64,000 nucleotides of DNA, from NCBI GenBank assembly GCA_036346255.1, contig CM070639.1, positions 8,442,001-8,506,000 on the forward strand, in the 5' to 3' direction. The position numbers and the translations under genes were made by a program. The notes beneath the pieces are model-generated. The model saw only the letters and a list, made by a program, of their open reading frames with translations. It searched no databases and was not told where the DNA came from. How positions within the stretch are numbered: position 1 is the first letter of the stretch; each line of letters begins with the position of its first letter. This document shows positions 35,801 through 47,000 of this stretch, piece by piece. Source of the stretch: Ampelocalamus luodianensis. Taxonomy: Eukaryota > Streptophyta > Magnoliopsida > Poales > Poaceae.

Positions 35801-36003
35801 ACCGACCCGGCAAATAAGAAGCGCCACGTAGTTCTTCATGGAAAAAAGAAGGATTGTCGGAGTTGAGAATATAGTGGACGAGGAAGAATACAATCAATTT
35901 GACGAGTTGCCTCCTTTCAGAGACGGCATCAGGCTCGAGGAAGAACCCAATGATGAAGCTAGCTATATGCGCGTCGATCATCATGAAGGGCTATATTTTA
36001 ATT
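32801..36003 (+). pseudogene. TNP2 transposase of CACTA 2, with several nonsense mutations
   Basis: TNP2/TNPD is the CACTA transposase. The start (MDRNWMYGANRVSEEYI) begins the transposase-associated domain, followed by LIRRGFKKGYT near 32970. The TNP2 domain (33150-34260) reads KPLFPGCKPEYTRLSTVLEL, NGWSDKSFTTLLGLLADILP, LGLSTDGMNPFGNM and PGNDIDVYLAPLLDDL, the last two holding conserved Asp residues. DUF4218 (34860-35150: MYFPPLFFDIMVHLIVHLV, MYPFERYMGILKSYV) and DUF4216 (35590-35900: VGYKDEPFVL) end it. Against CACTA 3, CAA became TAA at 33570 and CGA became TAA at 34027. Other stops occur near 34850 and 35005, with frameshifts elsewhere. A 15-bp duplication (32784-32813) repeats the start codon. 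Confidence 0.85.
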
Positions 36004-36289
36004 AAGAATTTACTCCATTGTAATTAATTTATTCCATAACATCATGTGTTATGGACTTGTAATCTCTCGTACGTATATTTTTTATGTCAACGTGGAATTG
36101 TCATGTGTTAATGTGTTATATATGAACCTGTCATCTTTGATATTGATGTCAATGTGGACGTTCATTGTAATGTGAAGTATCAAAATTAGTTTCACTTGAT
36201 TTGGAGTTGAGTTGAATTAGATATGAATTTTTGAAGTCAAATATGTTATGAGTTGAGTAAGAGCAAAACAGGTGGCCTCCTTATGAAAA

Positions 36290-36540
36290 GGCTAACCGTC
36301 TGTGATATGTACCATATCACAGACTGTTTCATATCACAACCGTCTGTGATATAGACTGTTTCATATCACAACCGTCTGTGATATGGAACGTATCACAGAC
36401 GGTTTCATAATACAACCATCTGTGATATGGTACATATCACAGACGGTTCTTTATCACAGACGGTTGTGATATGAAACCGTCTGTGATATGGTACATATAC
36501 CACAGACGGTTCTATTAAAGAACCGTCTGTGATAGCTTTT
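36290..36540. repeat. Internal subterminal-type repeats before the second leader
   Basis: Regular ATCACAGACGG/CCGTCTGTGATAT inverted pairs are placed immediately upstream of the Ptta/Ulp1 leader. Unlike the block at 32040-32230, every CAG/CTG here is intact. Confidence 0.88.
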
Positions 36541-36549
36541 TTATAAGGA

Positions 36550-36827
36550 GGCGCACCGCTAGGGTTTTGCTCTTTACTCGTTACTTTCTCCCCCACGCCC
36601 CTTAGGCTCCCGCACGCTCTGTCGCCTCCTCTAGGGTTCGCCCATTCACCTCCCCGGCCGTAAGCCCCGACATCGACGACGCTGCCACCGCCTCCTCCCC
36701 ACGTTGTCCTCCTCCCCGTGTCGGCCTCCTCCCCGTGCCGTCCTCCTCCCCTGCACCGGCCTCCTCCCCCGCGCCTCCCTCCTCCCCGTGTCGGCCTCCT
36801 CCCCTGCACCGGCCTCCTCCTTGCACC
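36550..36827 (+). promoter_or_regulatory. Leader exon of the CACTA 2 Ptta/Ulp1 gene with minisatellite
   Basis: Starts AGGCGCACCGCTAGGGTTTTG, then runs through CGGCCTCCTCCCC-type repeats to the donor GTGAGT at 36828. The long first intron runs to the ATG region near 38209. Confidence 0.6.
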
Positions 36828-36850
36828 GTGAGTTCTTGTGCGGCATCCTC

Positions 36851-37194
36851 TCTGTGAGTATTCCTTTATTACGTTTGTGCATCACTTTGTCTTTCTGTTG
36901 TTAGGTTTAATATATAGTTTTATTCCTTTTGGTTGTCAGTTCTACATAGTTCAGATTATCTTTGTATGAGCTAGTTGATCTTTGTGAGATACATAGTTAT
37001 TCTCAATCTGTGGATAAGGCTTCTGTGAGTATTCCTATATTACGTTTGTGCATCACTTTGGCTTTCTGTTGGTAGGTTTAATATATAGCTTTATTCCTTT
37101 TGGTTGTCAGTTCTGCATAGTTCAGATTATCCTTATATGAGCTAGTTGATCTTTGTGAGATACATAGTTATTCTCAATCTGTGGATAAGGCTTA
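36851..37194 (+). repeat. 171-bp tandem duplication in the first intron
   Basis: 36851-37021 is repeated at 37022-37194 with few changes (TCTGTGAGTATTCC starts both). It is absent from CACTA 1 and 3 at this place. Confidence 0.85.
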
Positions 37195-38208
37195 TTGCTG
37201 AAATGATATTATGATTATCTTGATATCATTGCTCTGTTCTGTTTTTCATAACAGAGTGCCATCTGTTGTCCCGGTGGATATATTGAATTTGATAGTCTTT
37301 GATAATCTGTGAACTGAATCTAATAATAAAGATATTGCAAATTGATCAGTGGGCTTTGTTGACATGCTCTGTGATGAACTTTGTCTTATACTGAGATTGA
37401 ATGTGATAGTTAGTTCATTCTTGAGCTCTATTGTATTACTTGCTACCACAATTTGATATACTTGTTAATTGGTTACTTTCGCTTGAATGCTAGTTATTCT
37501 GATTCTTCTGGTTCGCTCTGTGATGAACTTTGTTTATACTGAGATTGAATGTGATAGTTAAGATCATTTTCGGTAACAGTTGAGATCATTTGACAGTTAA
37601 GCAAAGTATTGTTTAGAGCTCATAGTTTGAATTTATATTATCATATTCATGTAATGAAGAGTATAGACAATAGGATTGAGATGGCAAAGACTTGTTCTTT
37701 TGCAACTCTCCTTCTGAGAGCACAAACTATCATCAATCCTTCTTTATATAATTAATTTGTTTACAATGCAATTTTAGTTATTTAAATAGATAGCAAGTAA
37801 ATTTTGAGCTCTACAATATTACTTTATTCTATTTGTTTCTATGTCTTCTGTACATGAAGCATTAAACCTTTGCTTAGCATTTCTTCGTCGATCCTGACAC
37901 ACTTGAGTGTACCTTTGCTTCATGCCAATCCTCCACAGCATGAAGCAAATGGTACATTCCAGTGTATCGGGCTCGATGAAGTAGGCTCGGGCAAAGATGG
38001 GCTCGGGTTCTAGTTAATCTCTGTGCTAATTTCATTCATATACATGTGGTATATGTTTTGCATTTCAATCAATTTAAATGACTTGAATGATTTACATTTG
38101 ATTATACATGTGGTCCAGCATAGGTTAAGTTGAGTAAATCTGCTTGAATCTGGTCAGTTAAAGCTTAAGCATATTGTTTCATGCATATATAGATAGCAAG
38201 TAAGCGAC

Positions 38209-41200
38209 ATGGCGTCCGCACTGTCTTCGCCGCCATCATCGACGTCGCTGAATGCATCTAGATCTCCGAGGAAAATGGTACGTACACGAGATGGCAGAGG
38301 AATATCGAAAATTCCTCCGGGCCTAATGACCGTCACTGAGGTCAATGCCAATGGGATCCCCCCAAAGCAGCGGCGAGATTCCGAACCATCTGCGAGATAC
38401 TTGGAAGGGAACGGGTCCCCATCACCACACTGAGCTGGGACACTGTGTCGGATGATCGGAGACGCGAGCTGTGAGACGAAGTTTTAAAATTGTTCATTTT
38501 CCTAGCCGCAGACCAGATGCGCGTGGAACGGTAGGCGTTGCTCTCGATGGGAAAGGCATGGAGGACCTTCAAGAGTGTGTTTGTAACGAAGTACGTGAAC
38601 ACGGGTCGAACGTCCTTCACGGCGTATAAATTCTTGTCGCGGGATATATGGGACGTCTTTGTGCAAATGAAGACGACGGCTGAATTTTTTGAGGAAAGTG
38701 CGACGCACAAGGCTCTCCAGACACTGAACACTCACCCCCACAAACTCAGCACCGCTGGGTACGCGGGTAAAACCGCGCAATGGGCGGCGGAGGACGAGAA
38801 CGAAACAAGGCCATTTGCTGAGATCACAGATAAGTGCGCTCTCTCCTGGTTAAGAGAGAGGGCATCAGTCACGTCTTCGGGCAAAATCTCTTTCACAAAC
38901 CCGCCAGACCGGGATGTGGCCAACAATGTGGTAAATATGTCTTCGAATTACCTAGTTGTTAATAAGTCCATAACTTCATAATGTCTATAATAACATGATG
39001 ACCTCTTGCAGCAAGAATTGAGTTCCGCATGTTCCGAAGGCTCCTTCCAAGCAGAAAGGGAGAAGGATATACTATCTACGGCCCTGGGAAACAAGGAGCA
39101 CCCGGGTCGCACGTGAGGCAAAGGGGTTAACGTATCTTGGAGGGATGGATTCCCAAACGACTACTGCACGTATAGGAGCAGGAAGAGATCCAAGGCTGAG
39201 TACGACACAGTGTTGGAACATGTGCTTACTACAAAATTTGAAAGAAGAGAACGTGTGCTTAATGCAAAATTTGAAGAAAAGATAGCAAGATTGCAGGACC
39301 AAGTGAATCAACTCCTACTCCTCAACCAGTCGCAAGCCACCCCCATTGTTTTGGGAGCCAGTCCTCCTCAACATCGGAGTAGCGTCGTGTCCACGCAAAA
39401 TTATGAACATGATGACGTCCAATTACCTATCGACGACATCAAGGTAATGTACATATCTGTAATGCTCCAAAGATAGACCTATAGGACTCCTTAGCTAATT
39501 GCGTATCGTTTTGTAGGAGCCAACGCTCTGCACGCTCCAAGTGAGGATGGTTGGTATGTCTATTGAGGCTGGGCGGGGGGTAGCGTATCCATGCAAGGAA
39601 GGGATAGTGCAGCACGGTGCCCAGGTGGCGCAGGGTTACGCCAGGGTCCAGGTGAACATGGTACATGACAATTTTAGGGCCGTCCCGCTGGAGATTCGCC
39701 CGAACGACGACATCAGAACACTAGGGGATGCCATGTATAGTTTTATCCAGTGGCCCAAGAAGGACATCGCCCTGGACCCTGCAGTGCCGCCTCAACCTTT
39801 GATGACTCCACCCCAACCATCTCGACATGACCATGCCTCTCCAACAGGACCCTCCATGACTGTACCTCAACCTTCGCTTCAGAAGCCCGCCTCATCGGTT
39901 CCCATGGAGAAGACACCGAACGAACAAAAAAAGCGTGCCGCCGTATCGGTTCCCGAGTCGTCTCACAGGAAGATGCGTAGCGGGCAAGTCGTTCAGGACA
40001 AATCAAAATCGAAGAACATTAAGGCGCTTCCGCCTCCTAACCCTAAGAAATACTCTTTCGGAAGTCCGTTGGTGACCACCACAGTATTAGCCTATGTTGG
40101 ATTAGGTTGTCAGAGTTTGCATAGCTGGTACTTGCACAAGACCAAAGAGAAAGGCTGCGCTGATGGAATCACCATCGGATACACGGAGGAGTATTTCCTC
40201 CACGAGCCGGCCCCCTTTGTCGTGGGCTTCGACGACTTATTCGACCTATTCAACCTCAAAGCCCTCGATGCCTCACTTCTACGATGCTGGACACTGTAAG
40301 TGTGTACAATCAAGTTCTACATTCACGTACTACCGATTAATATAACAACTCATTGCTTATGTATAGATACATGATTAAAAATGCCCGACAATTGAAAGAA
40401 CCGGTGGGTTTCCTCGACTCACACATGGTCTCTGAGCAAACCATCTTGGCAGACGCATCCTATGTTGAGAAATACATAATGACAGGATTGCTTGCTCAAA
40501 ACGACAAGGACTACATAATGGTGCCCTACAACCAGAAGTAAGTGCTTCACTACTTGCTATACAAATTTCATTTGTACTTTATACACAGCACGAACTTAGG
40601 TTTAATGACTATAACGACATACATGAGTAGGCACCACTAGATCCTTTTAGTCATTATACCAAAGAGGAACCAGGTACTATACCTTGATTCCCTAGTCAAA
40701 AAAAGTCACGACATCACCCTTATGCAAGGAGTACTCGACAGGTGTGCTCATTTCCTCCATACATAACTCTATTGTAGTCTTTCTTCGTTTGAAATGGCCG
40801 AGGTTAACTTTTTGGAAACATGTAGGTCGTTCATCTCCTATGTTGCCAATGGAGGGCTATACAAGGGAATGAACGCCACACTTAATCACGGGACGCGATT
40901 TTCGGTACGTGCTACAACACAATAATCCTATATCATACTTCGTAATAATGCGTCTCGAACTGACTATACCTATATATGTAATTCTATTTTTGCAGTGCCG
41001 CCAGCAAAAAGTAGAAGAATGTGCATTCTACGTTTGCCATCATATGCAGTAAATCATGAGTGCTAAGTTGAAGGATCCCGAGGTTGGTCAAGCTCGCAAT
41101 AATTATTTTCTAATTATAAATTTAAATATATATGCTTACTACTTTACTCTTGCTAGCTACAGGGCTTGAATATAGATTTAGATTCACTTGTTCAGAGAGA

Positions 41201-41305
41201 GATCTCAAATGTTCGAGGGAGGCTCTGCACCTTCATCATGACGGAGATCATTGACGCCGACGGAGAGTTTCACTACTCCATCAACACCGCTGAACGACCT
41301 TGAAA
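38209..41305 (+). pseudogene. Ptta/En/Spm plus Ulp1 gene of CACTA 2, broken
   Basis: ATG at 38209, with the same domain order as 26844-30052. The best frame is 38538-38981 (GKAWRTFKSVFVTKYVNTGR, YKFLSRDIWDVFV, ALSWLRERASVTSSGKISF). The linker has one 96-bp unit. The Ulp1 part keeps the Asp site (LDSLV near 40690) and Cys site (VEECAFYVCHHMQ near 41015-41050). In the His block TGG became TAG after HH (near 40639), a nonsense change. Introns: CAAG/GTAATG at 39442, GTAAGTGTG near 40297 with acceptor TATAG near 40367, and GTAAGTGC at 40539 with acceptor GAGTAG near 40630. The gene lies in the same direction as TNP2, 2.2 kb downstream, behind its own repeat block and leader. Confidence 0.75.
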
Positions 41306-41539
41306 CAATTGATTCATTAATTGTAATTCATTTTGAATAGTTGTAATTCAATTGTAACTCTAGCGACAATATTTGATACATATTCATTTGTAATTGATTT
41401 TGAGTTATAAATGATCACTTTGAGTTGTCAACGATTGATTCATCTGTGATGCATCTATTTTTTGCTTGCTTGTTTTCAGAGGGCATGGCTAGGAATTCCT
41501 GAGGCTAGCCAAAAATAATAAAAAAAATAGTTAGGCTGA

Positions 41540-41735
41540 AAGAACTATCACACACGGTTTGATTGTTAAACCGTTTGTGATATCCACATGTGGATATCAC
41601 AAACGGTTGGTAACTAGAACCGTCTGTGTTGTGACTTATCACAGACGGTTTTTTTAACCGTCTATGATAACCGCCAGTTATCACAGACGTACAAAAACAC
41701 AGACGGTTCCGAACCGTCTGTGATGACGTTTTTTG
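41540..41735. repeat. Right subterminal repeats of CACTA 2
   Basis: Regular TCACAGACGG/CCGTCTGTGATA inverted pairs run up to the terminal GTTTTTTGTAGTAGTG. CAG/CTG words are intact. Confidence 0.88.
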
Positions 41736-41746
41736 TAGTAGTGAGA

Positions 41747-43383
41747 TAATCAAAAACAGTAAATATGATAAATAAATTGCATAGAAATAATAATAACAAA
41801 TTTAAACATGCTTCAAATGCAAAAACTGATTCAAAAAATGAATTCCCGAGACCCTTTTCTGCTAGAAAAAGTATTTTCGGCGAACTCTGCAATTTCTTAA
41901 AACGCGAAATCTCAGTTCTGAGAAGAATTTGCGCGTAATTTTTATATTTTCTGAGGCCCTTTCTGCAGAGTTTCCTCGCCGCATAAATATCCTCGTAATT
42001 TTCAGAATTCCGAGGGCCTAATTGCAAAAGGCAAATTTCTTTTCAATTTTTTTTCTTTCCACCGGCTGGGTCGGCTTATTCCGGCCTTTTTTAAGGCCCA
42101 TGCTTGCTCGGCCCAAGAGGGAAGCCCATCTGGCCGACTTAAAGCACATGGGGTAGGGTTTCCCCTACCCCCGTCTCTGAGTGGCGGCGGCGGTTCCCAA
42201 GGAACCCGAGGCGGCCGGCGGCGGCTCCTAAGGAAAACCCGAGGCGGAGGGCGGCTCCCAAGGGGCCCGAGGCGGCGGGCGGCTCCCAAGGGGCCCGAGG
42301 TGGCAACGACGGCGGAGGCGCGCGCGTGCGTGGCCGGGCCGACGGAGCGGCGTGGCGAGGCGGCTACGCCGCGGCGTCGCGTGGGTGGGCGGCCGTGGCG
42401 ACCGGCGAGGCTGCGCGGCGAGGTTTTTCGGCGGGTGGTCGGGCCATGAGGCGGCCGGCTCGCTCCAGCCATGCGCGCGGCTCGCCCGCTCGGGCGCGCG
42501 GGCTGGGCTCATGCGGCGTGGCGGCGCGGTTATCGGAGCGGGAGCGCTACGAGCACGAGGTGGCGGCGCCGGCTGCGGGCCGGGCGTCGGCTGCGGTGAG
42601 GCCCCCTTGTTTTTTTCTTCTTTCTTTGCTTGCCGGCGGCGCCCCCTTTTCCCCCTTTTGCTTGTTTGGGTGATACATGGCAGGTGCCGGTGCTGGCTGT
42701 GTAGTGCCGTGGTGCGGCCGGTGGGTGCTCTAGGCACGGTGCGGCATCCGTGTGGGGTGGTGCCGGCGCCAGTCATGTAGGGCTAGAGGAGGCGGCCGTA
42801 CGGCGGCGAGGACGGCGCCATCTTCAGGTGGCCGTGTGCAGCCCCAACCCAGTGGCGGCGCGGCTCTACAGGGCCGTCGCCGTTTTTTTTTCTCGAGTTT
42901 ACTGTTCATTCATATGTATGCGATGCATTGCGATGTAACATAGTGCAATCATCATCGGGGTTGTATCGGCGGCGTGTGCAGGCGCGGCGGCACGGCTTCA
43001 GGCCGACGTGTGCATACTTGCCGCGTGCTAGCGGCGTGGCTCTGTCGTTGCCTCCGTGGCGATGCGTGATGGTGGGCTATGCCGACCGGTAACGTATCGC
43101 AGAGGTAGTGACAGCCGCTTGCAGGCGGTACCGTGCACATGGTGCCTTTCATGCGATTGCATATACAACCTACGGTACAATCATCATCTATTCTTTCATG
43201 CAATCCACCGATCGGCTTGGCCGGCGACTTCAAGTCGGCTCGCAGTAGATTAGAGCGGATTTGCACCGTAGGAAACCAATCTAGAAAGCAAAAAATTTGC
43301 AGAATTGAAAGCAATCTAGAAAATACGATTCAATCTACGAGTGTCGTTCATCGACGGTTACCTTTTCGATGCAAGGAGAGTCG
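41747..43383 (-). other. Leader and start of gag of the copia element
   Basis: This joins 31759 once CACTA 2 is removed. The segment 42040-42900 is very GC-rich and gives long Pro/Arg/Ala-rich frames on both strands, which I do not read as genes. Nearer the primer site (42950-43383) it is the untranslated leader. No gag motif is recognisable here. Confidence 0.6.
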
Positions 43384-43397
43384 ATCGTGCTGATAAC
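43384..43397 (-). other. Copia primer-binding site
   Basis: The minus strand reads CGTTATCAGCACGA directly inside the 5' LTR. The core TATCAG is shared with plant copia primer sites related to initiator Met tRNA. The exact tRNA is not established. Confidence 0.7.
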
Positions 43398-43398
43398 G

Positions 43399-43670
43399 TG
43401 TTGAGGAACCGTCGCTGGCGAGTCCAGTCCGAGTGATTACCTCGTAGACAATATTCAGAATTGTAAGAACAATGCATGAACACAAGAACAGAATAAGAGA
43501 TAGAACACAGAGATGTAAGGGGACTTCTTGCTTCTCTTTATTCCTTCATCCATCGATCAATCCTTTACAATGAATAGCACCCCCAATTTATAGTCTACGA
43601 CCCTGCTAGGGTTTGGGATGAGGAGCCCACCTTGAGCCAGATATGCCGGCCTGGGCCCGATTTCTTAACA
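43399..43670 (-). repeat. 5' LTR of the copia element
   Basis: 272 bp, TGTTGAGG...TTCTTAACA, followed by the target duplication GTTTC (43671-43675). About 15 differences from 13706-13977. Confidence 0.93.
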
Positions 43671-43675
43671 GTTTC

Positions 43676-44000
43676 TTAAGTTTTCCAAAGAAAAAAAGAA
43701 CAAGAAAATTCAAATGCTGCCCCTGGGCTCATTTATTCGGGCAAAGATCTCTGGCGTCACTCTTGTTTATTAACTAGTACGCTCTCTTTTGAGAAAACTA
43801 ACAAGTGAGAGAAGTAAACAAAAAGTTGACACCAAATCAGAAGTAAGAGCTAGCCACGGCTAGGTGGGAGGGTTCGTACGTGAAGGAGCATCCATTGCCA
43901 TTCCCCCATGCGCGCACGCACGATGCATTTTCCTTGTTTTCCCCACTAAGCTAGCTACAGCTAGAAACCGGCCGAGGGGCGGCACAGGAGATCGTCAACG
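43676..44000 (+). promoter_or_regulatory. Proximal 5' flank of the NLR gene
   Basis: Only 325 bp of the original upstream sequence remains attached to the gene. 43680-43860 aligns with 52600-52746 plus 53767-53800. I see no convincing TATA box, and the last 100 bp are GC-rich with CTAGCTAC words. The ATG context (CAACGATGGC) is good for a plant. The rest of the old upstream region is now 30 kb away at 13440-13705. Confidence 0.6.
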
Positions 44001-47000
44001 ATGGCTGATCTCGCCTTCGGCGCCGTCCACTCTCTGCTGGGGCTCCTCCACGACGAGGCGCAGGCGCTGGTCCGCCTCGGCGACGACGTGCAGTTCATCC
44101 GGGAGGAGATGGAGAGCATGAACAGCTTCCTCCTGTACCTCGTGCAGACGGCGCCCCCCAGCGGCGAGCACGAGGGGCCGGTCCACGCATGGATGAAGCA
44201 GGTCAGGGACCTCGCCTTCGACTGCAGCAACTGCTTTGACCTCTACGTGCTCCGCGGCCGCGGCTCGCCGGCCCGCGACAACGCGGGCAGCTGGGGCTTC
44301 CTGGGCTGCCTCCTGCGGATGCCCTGTTCCGTGCCCGCGCTGTGCGCCCAGCGCGAGGCCGCCGCCCAGATACGCGAGCTCAAGGCCCGGGCGCGCGACG
44401 TCGGCGAGCGGCGGCAGAGGTACGGCGTCGAGCTCCCCAAGATTACCGCCGACGAGAAGCAGCAGCTGAGGTTCATCGTCGAACTCCCCAAGACTGACGT
44501 TGACAGCCATGCGGGCGGCTCCGGCGGCGGCGGAGGAGGAGATGAGGATGCGTTGGGCGTGGTGTCCGACGATTTCATCAGAAGAGTGGTTCTAGGCTTT
44601 CCTGAGGAACCTAACATTTTGGAGGAGCGCGCCCAAGAGCTGGTCAGATGGCTCACCGGCCACGATGATGGCCACGAAGAAGCAGCTCAAGCAGCAGCAG
44701 CAGCACCTCCTCTTCCTCACGCTATTAAAAAGGTCATCGGCATTGTAGCACCGGACAAAGACCAGGATGGAGGTGACGTTGCACGGAAAGCGCTTGAAGA
44801 TCCCTCCGTGAAGAAACTGTTCAGGAACGAGCACTGCCACTGGCTCACAGTGGACTATATGTATTTGTTCGGAATGGTGAACATCCGTCCAAAAGAGGGT
44901 GCCTGGTTCGTACTCCGTGCGATCCTGGATAATCTTCTTCCAGCTGAAGACGCGGAGGAGATACTCGACAGAGACAAATGGGACGAGGCCCGAATGGTCA
45001 AGAAGATTAATAAACGTCTGGGGATGGAAGGTACAAAATCACTATTTGTCATCGAAGGTTTCCATGACATCAAAGATGGAAGCGTGTGGAAATTGATGGA
45101 GGATGCTCTGAGTAAATTTGGCTGCGCCGCCGGCAGTGCAGTGATAGTGATCACAAAGGGCATCCATGACCATGACCATGAGGACCATGATAGTCGAAGT
45201 CAGCCAAGTATCAACTATTCTTTCGTAATCAACTATTCTCTCGTTGATTTCTTCTACAAAATAGCGATGGTTGTGGTTGACAGAGTGTACAAAAGGAACT
45301 ACCTGAAGAAAAATCTGCGGACCGTCTTACGCCTAATCCACGACAGCTGCGAGCGGCAAGCCTTCTGCATGAAGATGTTCGTTCATTACCTGTATGCTAA
45401 TCCAAACAGGACCAAAGAAGAGCTGGACAAGCTGCTCAGGGTGCTGGTTTCCCCCGAGAGCTCACTGGACGGCACTGACGCTGCCAAGCTAAGGGAAGAT
45501 AATGGCAAGAAGCTGCTCAACTTTTGTTACCAAGATCTGCCTAGAACCTACAAGGCCTGCTTGCTGTACCTAGCAATCTTCCCTCCAGATGAAAAGATCA
45601 GCCGGTCAAGATTAGTCGGACGGTGGATCGTCGAAGGCGTGATAATCGGAAGAGACATGCCGCACGCGGTGCGCGAAGCCGAGCTCTGTTTCGACGAGCT
45701 CCTCAAACGGTGGCTCGTTATTCCCGGTGACTTTGGTGCTACTGGAAAGGTCAAGAGCTGCATAGTGAAAAATGATCTAGTAAAGGAGTTGATCGCCGAG
45801 AAAGCCAGAGAAGAGCAATTCCTGGACCCGCGCCTGTCCCGTCACTTGGCGCAGTACTTCTCCGTCCACAGCGACCTCCGGCTCCGCCGCTCAGACAACA
45901 TCACCAATTTTGTCGGATCGCTCCGCAAAAACAGCCGTGGCAACACACATACGTCTTCTCAGCTTATGCTGCTCAATGTGCTAGACCTCGAAGGTTGCCC
46001 AGAGTTGAGGGGGAAGGAGCATTTTATTAACAATCAGCGACGGTACCTCAAGAACATCTTCAGCAAGATACATATGCTCAAGTACCTCAACTTAAGGAAC
46101 ACAGATGTTTCCGAGTTGCCCAAGGAAATCAACAAGCTCATGCTCTTGGAGATACTGGACATCCGTCAAACCAGGGTACCTTCGTCCGCCACAAAAGATA
46201 TACTACTCCCAAGGTTGAAGTGTCTGCAGGCTGGTCGCACTGTGATTTCAAGCGCTGACACCACCGGGGCCGACGACACATTTTCCGCTGTTCAGATACC
46301 ATGTGACATCGGAAAAATGGTAAACCTGGAGGTACTATCCCATGTCGAGGCTTCGAAAGATGCTGACAAGTTCATACATATTGGCAAGCAGCTATGGCGA
46401 CTGAGGAAGCTTGGTGTGGTTATCGATGGCGATGAAGATCGTCTCAAGAATCTGCTCCGAGCAATCAGTGATCTGAATGAGTGCCTCCGGTCTTTGTCAA
46501 TTAGGATCGTCAAACCTAGCAACAAGACTAGTGCCTCCAACCAGAAGCAGATAGATGAGATTTTGAAAAATCCTCCCGAGCTTCTCGAGAGCCTAAGCAT
46601 CAGCGGAATCACCAGTAGTGTCGGTGTGAGGCTTCTTCCATTGTTGGTCAAAGGTCACAGTCAACTTGCCAAGGTAACTCTACATAAAACCTCGCTGAAC
46701 CAGAATGATCTGCAGGTCCTCGGCAAGCTGGCACACTTGCGTTGTTTCAGACTCTGGCACACGTCAAACACTGAGAACAACAACCTCACCTTCAAAAAAG
46801 ATGAGTTCCAAAATCTCCAGTTTCTTGTTGTCGAGAGGTCCGAAATCACCAGCATCTGCTTCAATGAAGGAGCAGCTCCCAGGCTCGAGGAGATTACCTG
46901 GTCCTTTACCAAAATGGAGTCTCTCTCTGGGATAGACAAGCTTCCTAATATGAGAAAGATCAAATTCAGTAATGTCGACATCCCTGACCAGGTGAGAAAA

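Larger units (their letters stand above)
31763..41743 (+). mobile_element. CACTA (En/Spm) element 2
   Basis: CACTACTACAAAA starts at 31763 and TTTTTTGTAGTAGTG ends at 41743. The 3-bp duplication AGA lies at 31760-31762 and 41744-41746. At 9981 bp it is the most complete of the three. It has subterminal repeats, TNP2 gene, internal repeat block, second leader, Ptta/Ulp1 gene and right subterminal repeats, both genes on the plus strand. Nonsense mutations in both genes make it non-autonomous now. It sits in the copia gag leader. Confidence 0.93.
13706..43670 (-). mobile_element. Ty1/copia retrotransposon, about 30 kb because of nested insertions
   Basis: LTRs of 272 bp at 13706-13977 and 43399-43670 are flanked by the same target duplication GTTTC (13701-13705 and 43671-43675). 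A polypurine tract (13978-13986) and a primer site (43384-43397) set the orientation to minus strand. A hand alignment of the LTRs shows about 15 substitutions and no indel, roughly 5.5% divergence. Three later elements (16513-21564, 22928-30733, 31763-41743) interrupt it. Without them and their target duplications it is about 7.1 kb. The coding order right to left is leader, gag, protease, integrase, RT, RNaseH, as in copia. All coding parts are broken. It inserted into the 5' flank of the NLR gene. Confidence 0.93.

Noticed and set aside
22928..41743. Reading the left CACTA end at 22928 and the right end at 41743 as one 18.8-kb element
   Set aside because: Their flanks do not match (GTT and AGA). 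Each pairs exactly with an inner end: 22928-30733 with GTT on both sides, 31763-41743 with AGA on both sides, and copia gag lies between.
42002..42776. Long minus- and plus-strand Pro/Arg-rich ORFs in the copia leader
   Set aside because: They overlap in several frames in a very GC-rich leader between primer site and gag. No domain and no start context support them.
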